A DNA stretch of 64,000 nt from NCBI GenBank assembly GCA_036172665.1, contig CM069877.1, positions 26,189,001-26,253,000 of the forward strand, given 5' to 3'. Below, piece by piece: positions 42,059 through 53,854 of the stretch. The first letter of the stretch is position 1. Each line of letters opens with the position of its first letter. A program made the position numbers and the translations under genes. The stretch comes from Prosopocoilus inquinatus (taxonomy: Eukaryota; Arthropoda; Insecta; Coleoptera; Lucanidae). Below the pieces are notes generated by a model. The model ran no database searches and was not told the DNA's origin. It saw only the letters and a list, made by a program, of their open reading frames with translations.

Positions 42059-42602
42059 AAGTAAATTACCTCACTTTCTCTGGATTGGTTCCGTTTTTGG
42101 ACAGTAACTCAACTATATTAACACTTGATTGGCCTTCTTTCGAATATTTTTCAGACCAAATCTAATTTCAAAATTAAAAAAATTATTAACTAAGGAAATT
42201 TTATGAAAAGTAATAATTTACCTAAATAATTGTTTGCAAATAACAAATAACATGGTAACCGGCAAGATGACCTTATTAGTCAATTCCATAACCAAAGTAC
42301 ACGGAATTCTAGACATTTTTCGTTTCTTTTTCTCGTAGCTATTAATGGTACTGCTTTCAACTTTAGAATGAAATGTTTCAAAGCGGTTCAGTATTTATAT
42401 TAAAAAAAAAGAATTTTCTGATAATTCTAATGATGTGTCTTAGAAAGCGTTACGTTTTTATTAGTGTGTGGTCGCGGCTTTGGGAACTCGTGCACTTGCA
42501 CTTTGCACATCTATAAATAATCATTACGTTTGTAGAAAGATTATTTAATTTACTAGTGTGTGAAAGACATCACTCTATACCGTTTGAGTACATCTGTCAT
42601 GT
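42059..42602. other. Polinton intergenic region before polymerase B
   Basis: No gene recognised; probably holds promoter sequence for the divergent genes either side. Confidence 0.4.
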
Positions 42603-45600
42603 GTGCAAAGAAACATGAATTTTAATACTCAATTGAACGAAATTATGAGCAAAATTGAAACTGTTGGTAAGTTGGTTAAGACAAAGAAAGATTACGTGAA
42701 ATGGTTAAAATTTATCAAAAAAACAATTTTTTTGACAAAAAAGTATCTGAAACTTAAAAATAACAAAGTTTCTAATTACGCCAAAATTGAATCAAATTTG
42801 TCCCTTCTGTTAAATTATAAAGAGATTTTCAAACAACTACTAAGGGGAAAAAGAAATCAAAAAAGAAAAACTTTGGTCTGGCAAGATTTGGAATCGTGTT
42901 TCAAAAATAGATTGAGAACTGGTGCAATAATTAATTTAAGCATTAAAGAACCAAATTTATTTCTACAAAAATCTTTTAAACATTTTTACTATAAAATTAA
43001 GAAGGAATTATCTAAAAGCCTTTTGAAAGTAAACTTAATATTTATAGCTAACTTTGTCAAGCCGCAGAGCGCTGAGACAGACATAAAACTTTTTACGACT
43101 AGAAACCACATAATAGATCGTTCTACAAATTTAAAAGAATGGTATGAAGTAAATATTAAAAATAAAATTTTATCAAAATTAGAAGAATTTCAAGAACGAG
43201 ATAGCGGATGGGCCTTGTACGAGATTCTACAACTAAAAATTAACATTAATAATTATACACCTGTTAATGTAGGTATTTCAACGTATGTTGAAATGCCTAA
43301 ATTTATTCAAAATAAAAAAGCCGTTTTAAATATACAAAATAATGATAAATACTGTTTTCTTTGGTCAATCGTGGCAGCTTTACATCCCGCACCTACACAT
43401 GCTGTGCGTACGTTTTCTTACCCTCATTTTTCAAACGTTTTAAAATTTGAAGGTATTAATTTTCCTATTACTTTAAAAGATGTTAAGAAATTTGAAGTAA
43501 TGAACGAATTTTTAATTAATATTTTTACAATAGAAAAAACTGAAGTATTACCTGTTTCTCTAAGTAAGTTTGAATTTACAAAACGAATTAATCTCTTAAT
43601 GGTACCTTGTGAAGAAAATGATTACGATGATGATAATGATGATGAGAATTTTGATGATAAAAATTCAAAAACAACGTTTCATCTTGCATTAATAAAAAAT
43701 TTATCCGGTCTACTTCACAGACAAACGCGTAACTTACATAATAAAAGCTAGTTTTGTGAACGTTGTCTGAATCATTTTAGATCTCTGGAGAATTTAGAAA
43801 AACATATTGTGGCGAGCCAACCTGACTTAGCGCAAGGCGTCAAGAAGTCGGTCCGCTGTTATGTGTCATCGGCCGTCACGCGGTCGGGGCCTACATCGAA
43901 CAAACTAGAATCTTCCAGCGTAGAGACTTCCAGACGCCAGCAAATATATAAAATCGCCCGGAGTTGACTCACCAGGCAGTCGAATTCGAACAGCGAACGT
44001 CGAAGTTAGATTTTTAGTGTGAAAATAAATTATTACAAATAAATTAGTTTTTAAGCTTTATTAAATTACGGTTAAGTTTTTATCGAGTGTTTTATTCGTT
44101 TAAATAAATAAACTCAAACCCTAGAAACGTAACAATATAACTGCGTGCAGAGACGTAAATAATACTAAAATTACTATACCGGTTGAGAAAGAGAAATATC
44201 TAACATTTAAAAATTTTAAAAATAAAGAAAAAGTTCCGTTTGTTATTTATGTAGATATTGAATGTCTCCTGACAAAATTGAATGATTTAAAACCGGTAAA
44301 AATATAAAATACCAGAAACATGAACCGTTTTCTATAGCGTATTTTTTAATTTATACTTTACTCTCAAAAATTAGATTACATACCGCTAAGGACTGTGTAA
44401 GTTGGTTTGTCAGTGAATTAGAAAAAATTGGTTTAGAAATTAATGATATTTCTCAAAGGTGGAGCCGTGTGAAAAATTAACGGCAGAACAAGAATATGAA
44501 TTTCAAAATGCTACACATTGCCACATTTGTTTGAAACCATTCAATTTGACTGATGTTAAAGTGCGAGATCACAACCATCTGACTAGATCGTATCGTGGGC
44601 CCAGTCATCAAGCGTGCAATCTAAATTATAAAAACAGTAATGACATACCCGTAACTTTTCACAATATGTCAGGCTATGATAGTCATTTTTTAATAAAAGC
44701 ATTAGCTACGGAAATCCCTGGCAAAATTTCTTTGTTATCTATTAATAAAGAAAAATATATTTCATTTTCTAAATACATTTCCAATACTAACATTAGTTTT
44801 AGATTTTTGGATTCTTTTCGATTCATGGCCAGTAGTTGTGAATTAAAGTGATTTTTTTAGTAAAATTAATCTCACATATCAAACGATGAATATAATCACG
44901 CTTTAAACGTGTGGAGTACGTTTAAAATTCAAAATTTATAGGAATATGCAGAGCTGTATTTGAAAACGGACGTTTTGCTTTTAACGGACATCTTTGAAAA
45001 TGTTAGACCTACATGTCTGCAGACTTATGAATTGGATGCTTGGCATCATTATTATATGGCACCCGGTTTAGCTTTTGATAGCATGCTGAAGACAACTTCC
45101 ATTACCTTGGAATTACTAACAGACGTAGATATGTTAATGTTTGTCGAAAAAGGTGTCAGAGGCGGGGTCTCTCAATGTTCAAATCGTTATGGTAAGGCAA
45201 ATAATAAATACATGAACGACTTTAATATTGATGAACCATCATCATATTTAATGTATTTTGACATTAACAATTTATATGGCACAGCTATGCAATTGCCTTT
45301 ACCTTTTGCACAATTTGAATGGGTTGATCCTTATTCGATAGATATTATGAACGTATCGGACGATGCTGAATTTGGTTATATTTTGGAATGTGATTTACTT
45401 TATCCCGAAGAACTATTTGAAAATCATAAAGATTTGCCACTGTGTCCTGGACGTTTGGTACCACCAACTTCGTCTTCAAAAATTCCCAAATTATTGACAA
45501 CTCTATTTGATAAAAAATAATATATTATACATTACAGAAATTTAAAACAGGCAATCCAATTGGGATTGAAAGTTGAACGAGTATTAAGAGTACTGAAATT

Positions 45601-45885
45601 CAAACAATCAAATTGAATGGAATCGTAGATAAATTTAAATAATGATTTGCGTAGAAAAAGTAAAAATGATTTTGAAAAAAATTTCTATAAATTAATGAAT
45701 AATTCAGTATTTGGAAACACCATGGAAAACGTTAGAAAATATAAAGACGTCAAATTGGTAACCAAATGGGAAGGACGTTACGGAGCAAACTATTACATAT
45801 CACTTCCATAGTTGTGTACAATTTTCGATGATGATATGGTCATTATCGAAATGAAACGAATGAATATTAAATTTAATAAACCTAT
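42603..45885 (+). pseudogene. Polinton protein-primed DNA polymerase B, N-terminal and exonuclease part, broken
   Basis: Replicative polymerase of the element. The first frame (42603-43751, 382 aa) covers the N-terminal region with NNDKYCFLWSIVAALHPA. A solo LTR at 43808-44134 then interrupts the Cys-rich region. Exonuclease-domain pieces follow: VPFVIYVDIECLL (~44235, exonuclease I-type Asp-Glu), [11 protein letters not shown]...VRDHNHLT (44515-44580), and [19 protein letters not shown] (exonuclease II). Then comes [14 protein letters not shown] (44960, exonuclease III), [19 protein letters not shown], and the polymerase A motif [12 protein letters not shown] (~45260). Motif B ([16 protein letters not shown]) lies at ~45690-45735. 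Stops and frame changes occur at 43750, 44308, 44850, 45518 and 45810. The catalytic motif C is missing; the frame is interrupted in an AT repeat at ~45885. Confidence 0.9.
43808..44134 (+). mobile_element. Solo LTR inserted in the polymerase gene
   Basis: 327 bp from TGTGGCGAGCC to ...GAAACGTAACA, with a 4-bp duplication ATAT on each side (43804-43807, 44135-44138). It contains a TATA box (TATATAAAA, 43945-43953), an initiator-like CAGTCG region ~35 bp later, and AATAAA signals near 44025 and 44104. The 4-bp duplication and TG...CA ends fit a Ty3/gypsy-type LTR left after recombination. The orientation is inferred from the TATA box. Confidence 0.8.
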
Positions 45886-45959
45886 ATATATATATATAAA
45901 GTAATCTTAATATAATTGTAATGAAAATCATACAAAAATAATTTAGAAGGATCTAGTAC

Positions 45960-45969
45960 AGTAAAGCTG

Positions 45970-46038
<69 letters not shown>

Positions 46039-46045
46039 AATATAT
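45960..46045. repeat. (AT)n/(ATA)n microsatellite at LINE 3' end
   Basis: An AT run of about 60 bp followed by ATA repeats. The ATA/TAT part is placed as the 3' microsatellite tail of the minus-strand LINE. Confidence 0.85.
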
Positions 46046-46373
46046 GCCTTTATTGTGTTCTCAAAACAAAACAAAGAAAAAATAAAGTGAAATGCAGGTA
46101 GCAAAGGAAATGTTACACAATCACAAGGCGAAGTTCAGATCGGCCTAGGCTTCTCTGCTATTAAACTTAACCTTGAAAAAAATTAAATGTAAAGTTAATT
46201 AATAAAATTGCCTATAACTAAGAGAGCAAAACAAACTTTTTTAAACTAAATTACAAGCTAACTACATACGAAAGGAAAAAGAAAAAGATCAAAATATTGT
46301 GCACTAGCGAGTATGAAAAAAAAAAAAAAAATCGAAGGGCGAAATAAAAGAAAATTGGTACAGTTTCAATGTT

Positions 46374-47282
46374 TTAAGTTTGTTGAAATGAAACTAGTTT
46401 GCATTTTAAATTCCTTTTGAAGGGAAGTAAACCATACATTTTAAGATCTGATGGCAGTTTATTATACTTTGCATATATTGCGTATGTAAAAGATCTTTTA
46501 TAGAGTGAGGTTTTGTGTGGCGGTGGTGATATGAGCCCACGAAATCGAGTGGTTACATTATGCACATCAGAGCGATAGCGAATTTTATTACATAAATACG
46601 GCGGAGTTTTGCATAGAATAATTTTATGGAATAAGCATAAGGTTTGTAACTCTCTGCGGTTCTTCATGTTGAGCCATTTTGATTCAACTAATTTATGGGA
46701 AATGTGATCAAACTTCCTGATTCCGTAAATATACCTGAGGCAAGAATTCTGTATTTTCTGAATTCTATTAACTGTAACAACATCAATAGCAGGATGATAA
46801 ATCGGGGTACAGTAAGTGAATTGAGAGAGGACGAAGGTCTCGCACAAGCGTTTCTTGATATCAGTGTTTAAGAAATGTCTAAAGGGAAACAATTTTCTTA
46901 GGTGAAAATACGAATTACTAATATATTTAGAAATCTGTTTGTGGTATCTGAAAGTGTTGTCCATAATTAAACCTAAGTTTTTAGCAGTAGAGACGTGAGG
47001 AATTTTGACACCATTAATATGAACATTAAGTACATTTGACAGATTGGAACAACACTTTGCTTTTCCAAATAGCATTACTTGAGATTTGGAAGCGTTTAGA
47101 AATAACGAATGATCTAAGGATATTGTTGATATAGCGTTAAGATCAGCATTTATCTTCAACAAAGCACTATTCCACTCTGAGGGTTTAAATGAGAAATAGA
47201 GTTGGGTATCATCTGCGTAAACATGAGCTGAGCAATATTTTATTGAGGATAAAAATTTTGATGTGTAGATAGTGAACAACAA
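46374..47282 (-). pseudogene. LINE ORF2, C-terminal RT part (frameshifted from the rest)
   Basis: Reads ...[16 protein letters not shown] and then [11 protein letters not shown], the RT catalytic YADD box (~47225), followed by thumb-like sequence ending [11 protein letters not shown]. The GVPQGS block lies just upstream (47310-47290). It is joined to the 605-aa part through a single-base frame change at about 47350-47365. Confidence 0.85.
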
Positions 47283-47350
47283 GGGACCAATTACGGAACC
47301 CTGAGGTACGCCTTGAGTTAAAATGAGAGGTGCAGATAAAGCGTTTTCAA

Positions 47351-49168
47351 TTACGACATCTGTTTACGATTGTTAAGATAGGATTTAATCAGGTTTAATG
47401 CACCATTATCAAGACCAATATGACGCAGTATCATATATAAGACATCATGCTGTAGAGTGTCAAAAGCCTTGCTGAAGTCAAGTAACGTGAGAATTGTTAT
47501 AAGATTGTTATCTGATGCATGCAAGATGTCATCAGTTACCTTCAGCAAGGCCGTTTCACAACTGTAATTTTTTCTGAAGCCAGATTGTACATTAGGTAAT
47601 ATGTCCTTAGTGTTTACATAGCTGGTAAGCTGTTCTGTTATAGTACATTCAAGTAGTTTTGACAGCAAAGGAAGCAAGCTTATTGGACGAAGCTGTTTCA
47701 TATCAGTGGGATTTTTTATCTTCGGTATTGGTTTAATGAGAGCGTGTTTCCAACGCTCTGGAAAGATACCATCAATAATACAGGAATTGATAATGTGAGT
47801 TATATACGGCAATACTAATGGGCAGCACATTTCAATCATAACTCTATTGATATTGTCAAATCCGGGTGCCTTAGATTTAAAGCGTGTTAACAGTTTGCGT
47901 ATGTAATCAGAGCTAACTGTTTGAAAGGTAAACTTTCTATCAAAATTTTCAACATTGCCATATAATTGTTGTAATTTCTGTATATTAATGTGCGGGTTGG
48001 GTAGACTGTCAATGAAAAAGTTGTTAATTCTGTCAGGATCTGCAAGATTATTAGGAATACAGGGTAGTTTATTATTATTTATGCCAAGATGTTTCAAACT
48101 ATTCCACAAAGATGTTGAGTTCCGAGAGCGCGATACAAAGTCAAAATAAGCTTTCTTTTCTAATTCAAAAGTTTTTGTGGTCAAGTTTCTTAACATCTTA
48201 TAATATTCCCAATCCACTACTCTGTTAGTCCTACGATATTTTGCCTTAGCATTGTCTCTCAGCTGCATTAATTTTTTTAAATTTGGAGTTAACCAAGGGA
48301 TCCATTTCTTAGTAAAACGACGCGTAATTAAAGGACAGTGTTTGTCGAATAGATTCAAAATTTGACAGTTGAAGAATGAGACTTTTTCATCAACATTATT
48401 GATTAGAAATATATGTTGAAATGGTATGCGGTGTAAATCAAGTAAGAATTGTTCCACATTTATATTAGCGTAATCACGATAAGTTCTAAATGCAGGCAGG
48501 ACAAGACACTTATTTAAAGGAAATGTGCAGAATGTAAGGTCATGATCAGAAAAGTCACAAGCTATCACACCGGACTCAATAGCGTCAGTATTATCTGTAG
48601 TTAAAATTAGATCCAATAATGTAGCTGAATTTTGAGTAAGTCTAGTAGGGTTATTAATTAATTGCTTACAGTTAATAGAATCAAAGAACTCTATTAAGTA
48701 TTGAGTCGGTAGATTATTTATTTTTAAAAGATCAATATTAAAATCTCCACCACAGAATATCCTTTCAGAACAAGGAAGTGATGTGGCAAAAGAGTTTTCG
48801 ATTTCGTCAAGAAAAAATTTATAGTCTTGCTGAGGAGGTTTATACACTGCACCAACTACGAAACTTTCGGTTCTCAGCTTCAAGTGCACCCATAATTGTT
48901 CAATAGAATCATTTGTATCAATGACGGAAAAGTGAAAATAATCCTTAAAATAAATACCCACGCCACCGCCACGCATATTTCTGTCCTTTCTTAAAAAATT
49001 ATAACCGTCTATCATTAACAAGTCATCTGGAATATTCTGAGTTAACCAGGTCTCAATAACAAGTAATATATCAATATTATTGAGATATACGTAATCAGTT
49101 AATTCTTGAATCTTGTTTGATAGCGATCTAATATTAATTGACCCGAATTTTATAAAAGTCATATTCAT
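47351..49168 (-). pseudogene. LINE ORF2, endonuclease and RT fingers/palm (605 aa)
   Basis: An apurinic-type endonuclease spans residues ~1-230 (INIRSLSNKIQEL, IETWLT, GGGVGIYFKD, YKPP, GGDFNIDLL, SDHDLTF). RT follows from ~470 (LRPISLLPLLSKLLE, QSGFRKNYSCETALL, LLDFSKAFDTLQHD with the first catalytic Asp). The pattern (ETWL, SGFRK..S.ETALL, D.SKAFDT) fits the CR1/L2/jockey assemblage; the exact clade cannot be decided here. The frame stops at 47351 because of a base loss, so RT is split. Confidence 0.88.
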
Positions 49169-49414
49169 TTCATGAGTTGCATAATATTAAGTATTATACA
49201 TTCATAATTGAAAATATGTTTGCAAAATACGAAAAAAGATGAACAAGTGTATATTGTAATGAGAGATAAAACAAAATTTTTCTTTTTCTCCCCTCGAAAT
49301 ATCAAAACTTTAATAATAAGTAAAATAATTGAATAAAAAGTTGCTTAAACTGCAAAAGAATAGCTAGTTAGTTCGAACAGGACGATAATTAGTCAAGGTG
49401 GTATACTGCTGTGA

Positions 49415-50068
49415 TTACTTATATTTACTTATAAAATTCATATAGTCGAGTGAAGAATTAATTTTTTGAATTATGCCATTAACTTTTACAAAAATATTAC
49501 CGTTGTTTGTAAAGACACTGGAGTTACCAAAACAAGAGATTAATTCCTTGGTCCAGGAGGCACGACGACGGGTCAAGTCTTCACGTATGACAATTTTTGT
49601 TCCTTTTAATTTTTTCTTAAGGTGGTAGATTTTGTTCCTCACATTTCTGGAGCAGAATTTTACAATTAATGGTCTGCAGGACCCCTCTTTACCGTTCAGA
49701 CGATGGCAACAGTCAATATCGTTGTTATTAATTGCGAAGTTCAATTTGTCCCTGCATAAATCGACAATTACTTGTTCAGGATCCTCAGAATTGCTCTCAG
49801 GCACCCCAAAAATCCTGAGATTGTTCTTGCGGGAATATTGTTCTTGTTGTTCGAGCTTCATTTCCAAGTCTGCTACATTAGATTTGAGTGATGCTACCTT
49901 GTCTTCACTATCCTTGACTTTCGATTCCAATTCAGAAATCTTCACAGTAAAGGCCGACATGAGTTTTTCCAAGAATTTAGGATTAGTGAGAAATTTTTCA
50001 ACTATCCGTTGCACCAACTGTTCATCTTTATCACTGCTACTTGATCTGGTAACTCTCTCGGCATTCAT
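49415..50068 (-). CDS. LINE ORF1 protein (217 aa, coiled coil)
   Basis: Begins MNAERVTRSSSSDKDEQLV. A heptad-rich coiled coil occupies ~45-90 (KISELESKVKDSEDKVASL). It is followed by the RNA-binding-like segment QYSRKNNLRIFGVPE, then CHRLNGKEGSCRPLIVKF and REDLTRRRASWTKEL. This layout (coiled coil, RRM-like core, basic C-terminal domain) is that of L1-type ORF1 proteins also found in several insect LINEs. It is intact. ORF2 starts ~250 bp downstream. Confidence 0.8.
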   Translation of the reverse strand: MNAERVTRSSSSDKDEQLVQRIVEKFLTNPKFLEKLMSAFTVKISELESKVKDSEDKVASLKSNVADLEMKLEQQEQYSRKNNLRIFGVPESNSEDPEQVIVDLCRDKLNFAINNNDIDCCHRLNGKEGSCRPLIVKFCSRNVRNKIYHLKKKLKGTKIVIREDLTRRRASWTKELISCFGNSSVFTNNGNIFVKVNGIIQKINSSLDYMNFISKYK

Positions 50069-50154
50069 TTTGTTATTATACGACCAAAATTAATGTTTAA
50101 ACACAGACAGCAAAGACCAATGTCTACTCGCTACGAGTGCACATAATAATATAG

Positions 50155-51842
50155 TTCCATCGGATCACCGTTACAACCACTAGCAAAATTCTTGGCCAAA
50201 CGACTGCAGCCATACGCCGAAGAAGCAGAATCCTACGTAAAGAACGCAGGCCACTTCATCGAGCGTATAAAGGACTTCACCGTAGAACCAGGAGATCTGC
50301 TAGTAAGTTTCGACGTGGTCTCACTATTCACCAACATACCAATAGACGAAGCAGTGGATATCATTCATCTAAAACACCACATCCCAGACGACACCATGGA
50401 CCTAGTGAAGCACTGCTTGAAGAACACCTACTTCATCTTCAAGAACCAACGTTATAAACAAGTAGAAGGATCACCCATGGGATCAGCATTATCTCCTGTA
50501 ATCGCCAACTTATTCATGGAGGATTTCGAAGTACGGGCCATCGATACCGCAAGTCACAAACCACACCTGTGGCTCAGATATATGGACGACACCTTCATAA
50601 TATGGAAGCATGGAGAAGAACAACTACGAAGATTTCTGCAACACCTGAATGAAATCCATCCGAAGATCAAGTTCACGACGGAAATCGAAGAAAACAACGA
50701 ACTTCCATTCCTCGATGTACTTATAAAGAAAAAACCAGATGGAAGCCTTGGACATTCCGTATACCGAAAACCAACCCACACGGAACGGTACCTGAACGCA
50801 CAATCACATCACCATCCAGCACAATTGCAATCAGTGGTAAGGACCCTCGTCACCCGGTCCCAAAGATTGGCTGACTCAGAAAACAAGGTAGAAGAAATGA
50901 AGAAAATCCGCTCATCTTTAATAAAAAATGGATATCAGGACAAACAAATCAGGAAAGCCGAACACCAACGCAAACCCAAGACACAGGAAGAGGAAAAAGA
51001 TATAGTAGGAACAGCATGCCTACCATTTGTTAAAGGGACAACAGAGAAGATCAGCAGAATACTCAAGAAACACAATATCCGGACATCATTCAACACCGAC
51101 AAGAAAATTGGAAACATCCTGCCAACAGTCAAAACTAAAATACAACTGGAAAGCCAAGGCGTGTACGGAATTCCCTGTCAAGATTGCGACAAGGTCTACA
51201 TAGGCCAAACAAATAGAAAAATAAGCGTCAGGAGAGAAGAACATCGAAAGGCCGTCGAGAAGGACGAGAAAACATCATCATTGGCACAACACGTAAAAGC
51301 GACTTCACACAAAATAGATTTCGACAACACCAGAACAATTGCCAGCGTAGAACACAAGACCAAACGCATCATCCGAGAAGCGATAGAAATCGAGAAACAT
51401 CAGATGAACTTAAACACCAGAGATGATGCCTTACGACTACCACCCACCTGGAGGCCAGTGATCCGAAAATCCACCGACCGTCGAGGACCAGTAACCCGAA
51501 GCCAGAAACCAGCGAACCCCGGACCATCAGGATTAGGAGAAAGCAGTCAACAGGCACGACCCAATCAACCAACAACAAGAAGTCAAGCGGAAAAACCACC
51601 AAGCGTAACGACGCGTGACCGCAACACGGTACTTAAACCACCACCAGCGCGACCAGAAGCCACTGTGACTCGAGTAACGACGAGGAGCAGAAGCAGGCAA
51701 GCAGCAGCGAAGACCTGAAGATGGCAAGTGAGACCTTGCCGAAACGTTGTCAGAAGACAAATAGTTCTTTAGAGAACTTAACGCGGAGGACTACCCGGAA
51801 GAATACTACAACATTCAACACCCGCGGAAGCTTACGGATTAA
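50155..51842 (+). mobile_element. Penelope-like element, 5' truncated
   Basis: One long frame with RT and a GIY-YIG endonuclease, then a ~125-bp 3' region up to an (AT)n tract. The RT lacks its N-terminal motifs. It is GC-richer than its surroundings. The 5' end abuts the 5' end of the LINE in the opposite orientation. It lies in the AT repeat that interrupts the Polinton polymerase gene. Confidence 0.8.
50192..51718 (+). CDS. Penelope-like RT with GIY-YIG endonuclease (508 aa, N-terminally truncated)
   Basis: RT palm: DLLVSFDVVSLFTNIPIDEA (catalytic Asp ~residue 40), GSPMGSALSPVIANLFME, LRYMDDTFIIW (YMDD ~130), PFLDVLI. A long linker follows. The GIY-YIG nuclease has GVYGIPCQDCDKVYIGQT (~320-337), then RREEHRKAV. 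A Pro/Ser/Arg-rich tail (~410-508) is rich in TRSQ and TTRS repeats. In Penelope-like elements these two domains make and integrate DNA copies. The element would normally have ~200-300 more residues before this start. The frame is otherwise open to its end, so the protein part present is uncorrupted. Such an RT is the leading candidate for mobilising retrozymes in trans. Confidence 0.9.
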   Translation: MAKRLQPYAEEAESYVKNAGHFIERIKDFTVEPGDLLVSFDVVSLFTNIPIDEAVDIIHLKHHIPDDTMDLVKHCLKNTYFIFKNQRYKQVEGSPMGSALSPVIANLFMEDFEVRAIDTASHKPHLWLRYMDDTFIIWKHGEEQLRRFLQHLNEIHPKIKFTTEIEENNELPFLDVLIKKKPDGSLGHSVYRKPTHTERYLNAQSHHHPAQLQSVVRTLVTRSQRLADSENKVEEMKKIRSSLIKNGYQDKQIRKAEHQRKPKTQEEEKDIVGTACLPFVKGTTEKISRILKKHNIRTSFNTDKKIGNILPTVKTKIQLESQGVYGIPCQDCDKVYIGQTNRKISVRREEHRKAVEKDEKTSSLAQHVKATSHKIDFDNTRTIASVEHKTKRIIREAIEIEKHQMNLNTRDDALRLPPTWRPVIRKSTDRRGPVTRSQKPANPGPSGLGESSQQARPNQPTTRSQAEKPPSVTTRDRNTVLKPPPARPEATVTRVTTRSRSRQAAAKT

Positions 51843-51843
51843 C

Positions 51844-51883
<40 letters not shown>

Positions 51884-51901
51884 AGCTTCCAGTGATACTG
51901 G

Positions 51902-51938
<37 letters not shown>
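51843..51938. repeat. Two (AT)n tracts around a short hairpin
   Basis: AT runs at ~51844-51885 and 51905-51938 flank AGCTTCCAGTGATACTGGGA. They mark the right edge of the inserted block. Confidence 0.85.
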
Positions 51939-51941
<3 letters not shown>

Positions 51942-52377
51942 ACGAACACATTAAAGAAGAAATTTGACAATTTGATACGTCAGATTATTCAGCCACTAAC
52001 AGATATCAAATTCCTCTTAGGAATAAAAAAGTTCTAGGATTAATGAAAGATGAAAATAATGGTAGATTAATGTTAGAGTTTGTAGGACTTAGATCAAAAA
52101 TGTACACAATAAAAATTGAAAATAATAATAATAAAAAAAGCAAAAGGCGTGAAAAATTCAGCACTTCGTTCGATTTCGTTCGAGGACTATTATCAAACTC
52201 TATTTAATAATTCCACATTGTGTTAGACACAACCCAACATTTAATCAGATCCCAACAACATGAAGTTTTCACGATTGAACAAAGAACGGTTGCTCTGAGT
52301 CCTTTTGACGACAAACGAATTATTAGTTTCATTTATACAGACACGATTCCTTGGGGTTTTAAAAAAATTAAGAAATG
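51939..52377 (+). pseudogene. Polinton DNA polymerase B, C-terminal part
   Basis: Continues the polymerase interrupted at 45885: YEHIKEE (~51951), then FDTSDYSATNRYQIPLRNKK (~51975), then VLGLMKDENNGRLMLEFVGL (52035-52095) and SKMYTIKIE. After a frame change come [20 protein letters not shown] and TDTIPWGF ending ~52377. The segment with catalytic motif C (DTDS) that should precede this is absent from both sides of the insertion. Confidence 0.85.
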
Positions 52378-52831
52378 AATTTACTTAACCACACAACAGT
52401 TTCAATTTTTTGCAATTGCTCAAAGATAAATTTATCAGGTAAGTTTTTTAATATTTTTCTTTTTTCTAAATCTACAATTAAATTTTTTCCATTTGTAGTT
52501 CCAAACGAACAACACCTATCACAGAAAAATTAAAATTTAACTACACTTACGAAAGAATCAACCAAAGCTGCTGTCTACGATTTAGGAAGAACATAAGTAA
52601 TAACATAGACCCAGCAAGAGACAAAGAAATTATCAATGTTGAGATTAAAAAAAAATTCAACTCCCTGTATAGCACCAAGACTACTACGGTGATCGTAATG
52701 CACAATTAATCCGTCAAGTGACCGCACTATCGTAGACAATTCGAGGTGACAACGGTTTTTTTGCTCTCCGAAACAATTTTAATTATTTAACATAAGATGC
52801 CTGGTGTTGTCCGTTGTTATATTTTAAAAAA
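52378..52831. other. Polinton region inside the right TIR, no gene recognised
   Basis: A short frame around 52545-52705 reads TYERINQSCCLRFRKNIS-like sequence without a recognised family. Confidence 0.4.
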
Positions 52832-53854
52832 CATGACAAACAATTATTTCCGTACTAAAATATTTAAAAATGTATATTTATCTTTTTTTTAAAAGAAATA
52901 AATAAATAAACAATTTATTTACAGCGAAAAATTTTAACATTTTCTCTCCTGACCTGTCCTAAGGTAAAATTACAACGTCGTTCAGTCATTGCTCGAAAAA
53001 GAAAGAATTTTGCTGACATTGATTCTGAAATACCACACTCACGAATCTTAATTACAAGCAATATTTCTTATGCAAAGAAACGAACATATTATTATTACAA
53101 AATAGCAAGCGAACCGTGTTTTACTCTTTTCTTTCGAAATTTAAAGATTTTAAATTTTATAAATCATTGATATTTACGTATCATTTAATTGTACGTTTTA
53201 CAGTTTCATAAAAATACATAAATGGCAATTACAAAGAGTACACGTAATTTATTTTCATAAGTTGTTTGATGGGAAAGAAGCGTCCTTAAAAATATTTTCT
53301 TGTAATATTTACAGAAATAAATGTAGAAAATTTCATAAAAAAAAATTAAGCAAGCTTGCACTTTGACACACACACACACATACAAGTGGTTTCGATAAAA
53401 GAAGCCTTGGACTTTTTTTTTCCGAGGAGGCGAAATCCTCATGGGCACCCAGGCATCTTGCCTGGGTAGTGCCGGACTCTTACCGGCTAAAACCCTTCCT
53501 CTTTCTCACGTTCTATTTCGTCCCTGCTATCCTGGAACCACATCAGCATTGCATCAGGATTGCGGGATTTGCTCTGATCTTTCCTTTCCCCTTTGCTCTC
53601 TCTTTTCTTTCCTTCTTCTTCTCCTCTTCCCTCTTCTCTCTTCTCTCTTCGTCCCTTTCTCTTCTCCCCTCTTCGCTCCTCTTCTCTCTTCCCTCTTCTC
53701 TCTTCTCACTTTCCATTTTCCGTCTTCTCTCTTCCGGCCTCGTGCACTTGTTCTGTTTGATCTCGCTTACTGTATCCCGTTACGCTTATTTTGTATTTAT
53801 GCTTATAGCTTTCGAAGCACCCGTGTCCGCTGAGAACCTGGCTCAGCTCGTACG

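Larger units (their letters stand above)
46022..50150 (-). mobile_element. Non-LTR retrotransposon (CR1/L2/jockey group), near full length
   Basis: ORF1 and ORF2 are in order on the minus strand, with a 3' region of ~350 bp ending in a TTA-type microsatellite tail. It is inserted in an AT repeat within the Polinton polymerase gene. Only one frame change was noticed, so it is fairly young. The 5' boundary is approximate, and no target duplication could be read because the target is AT repeat. Confidence 0.8.

Noticed and set aside
51714..51752. Calling the Penelope 3' motif a ribozyme feature
   Set aside because: Core-like CUGAAGA and GAAA are present, but helix I could not be paired and helix II starts with a mismatch, so it is listed only as an observation.
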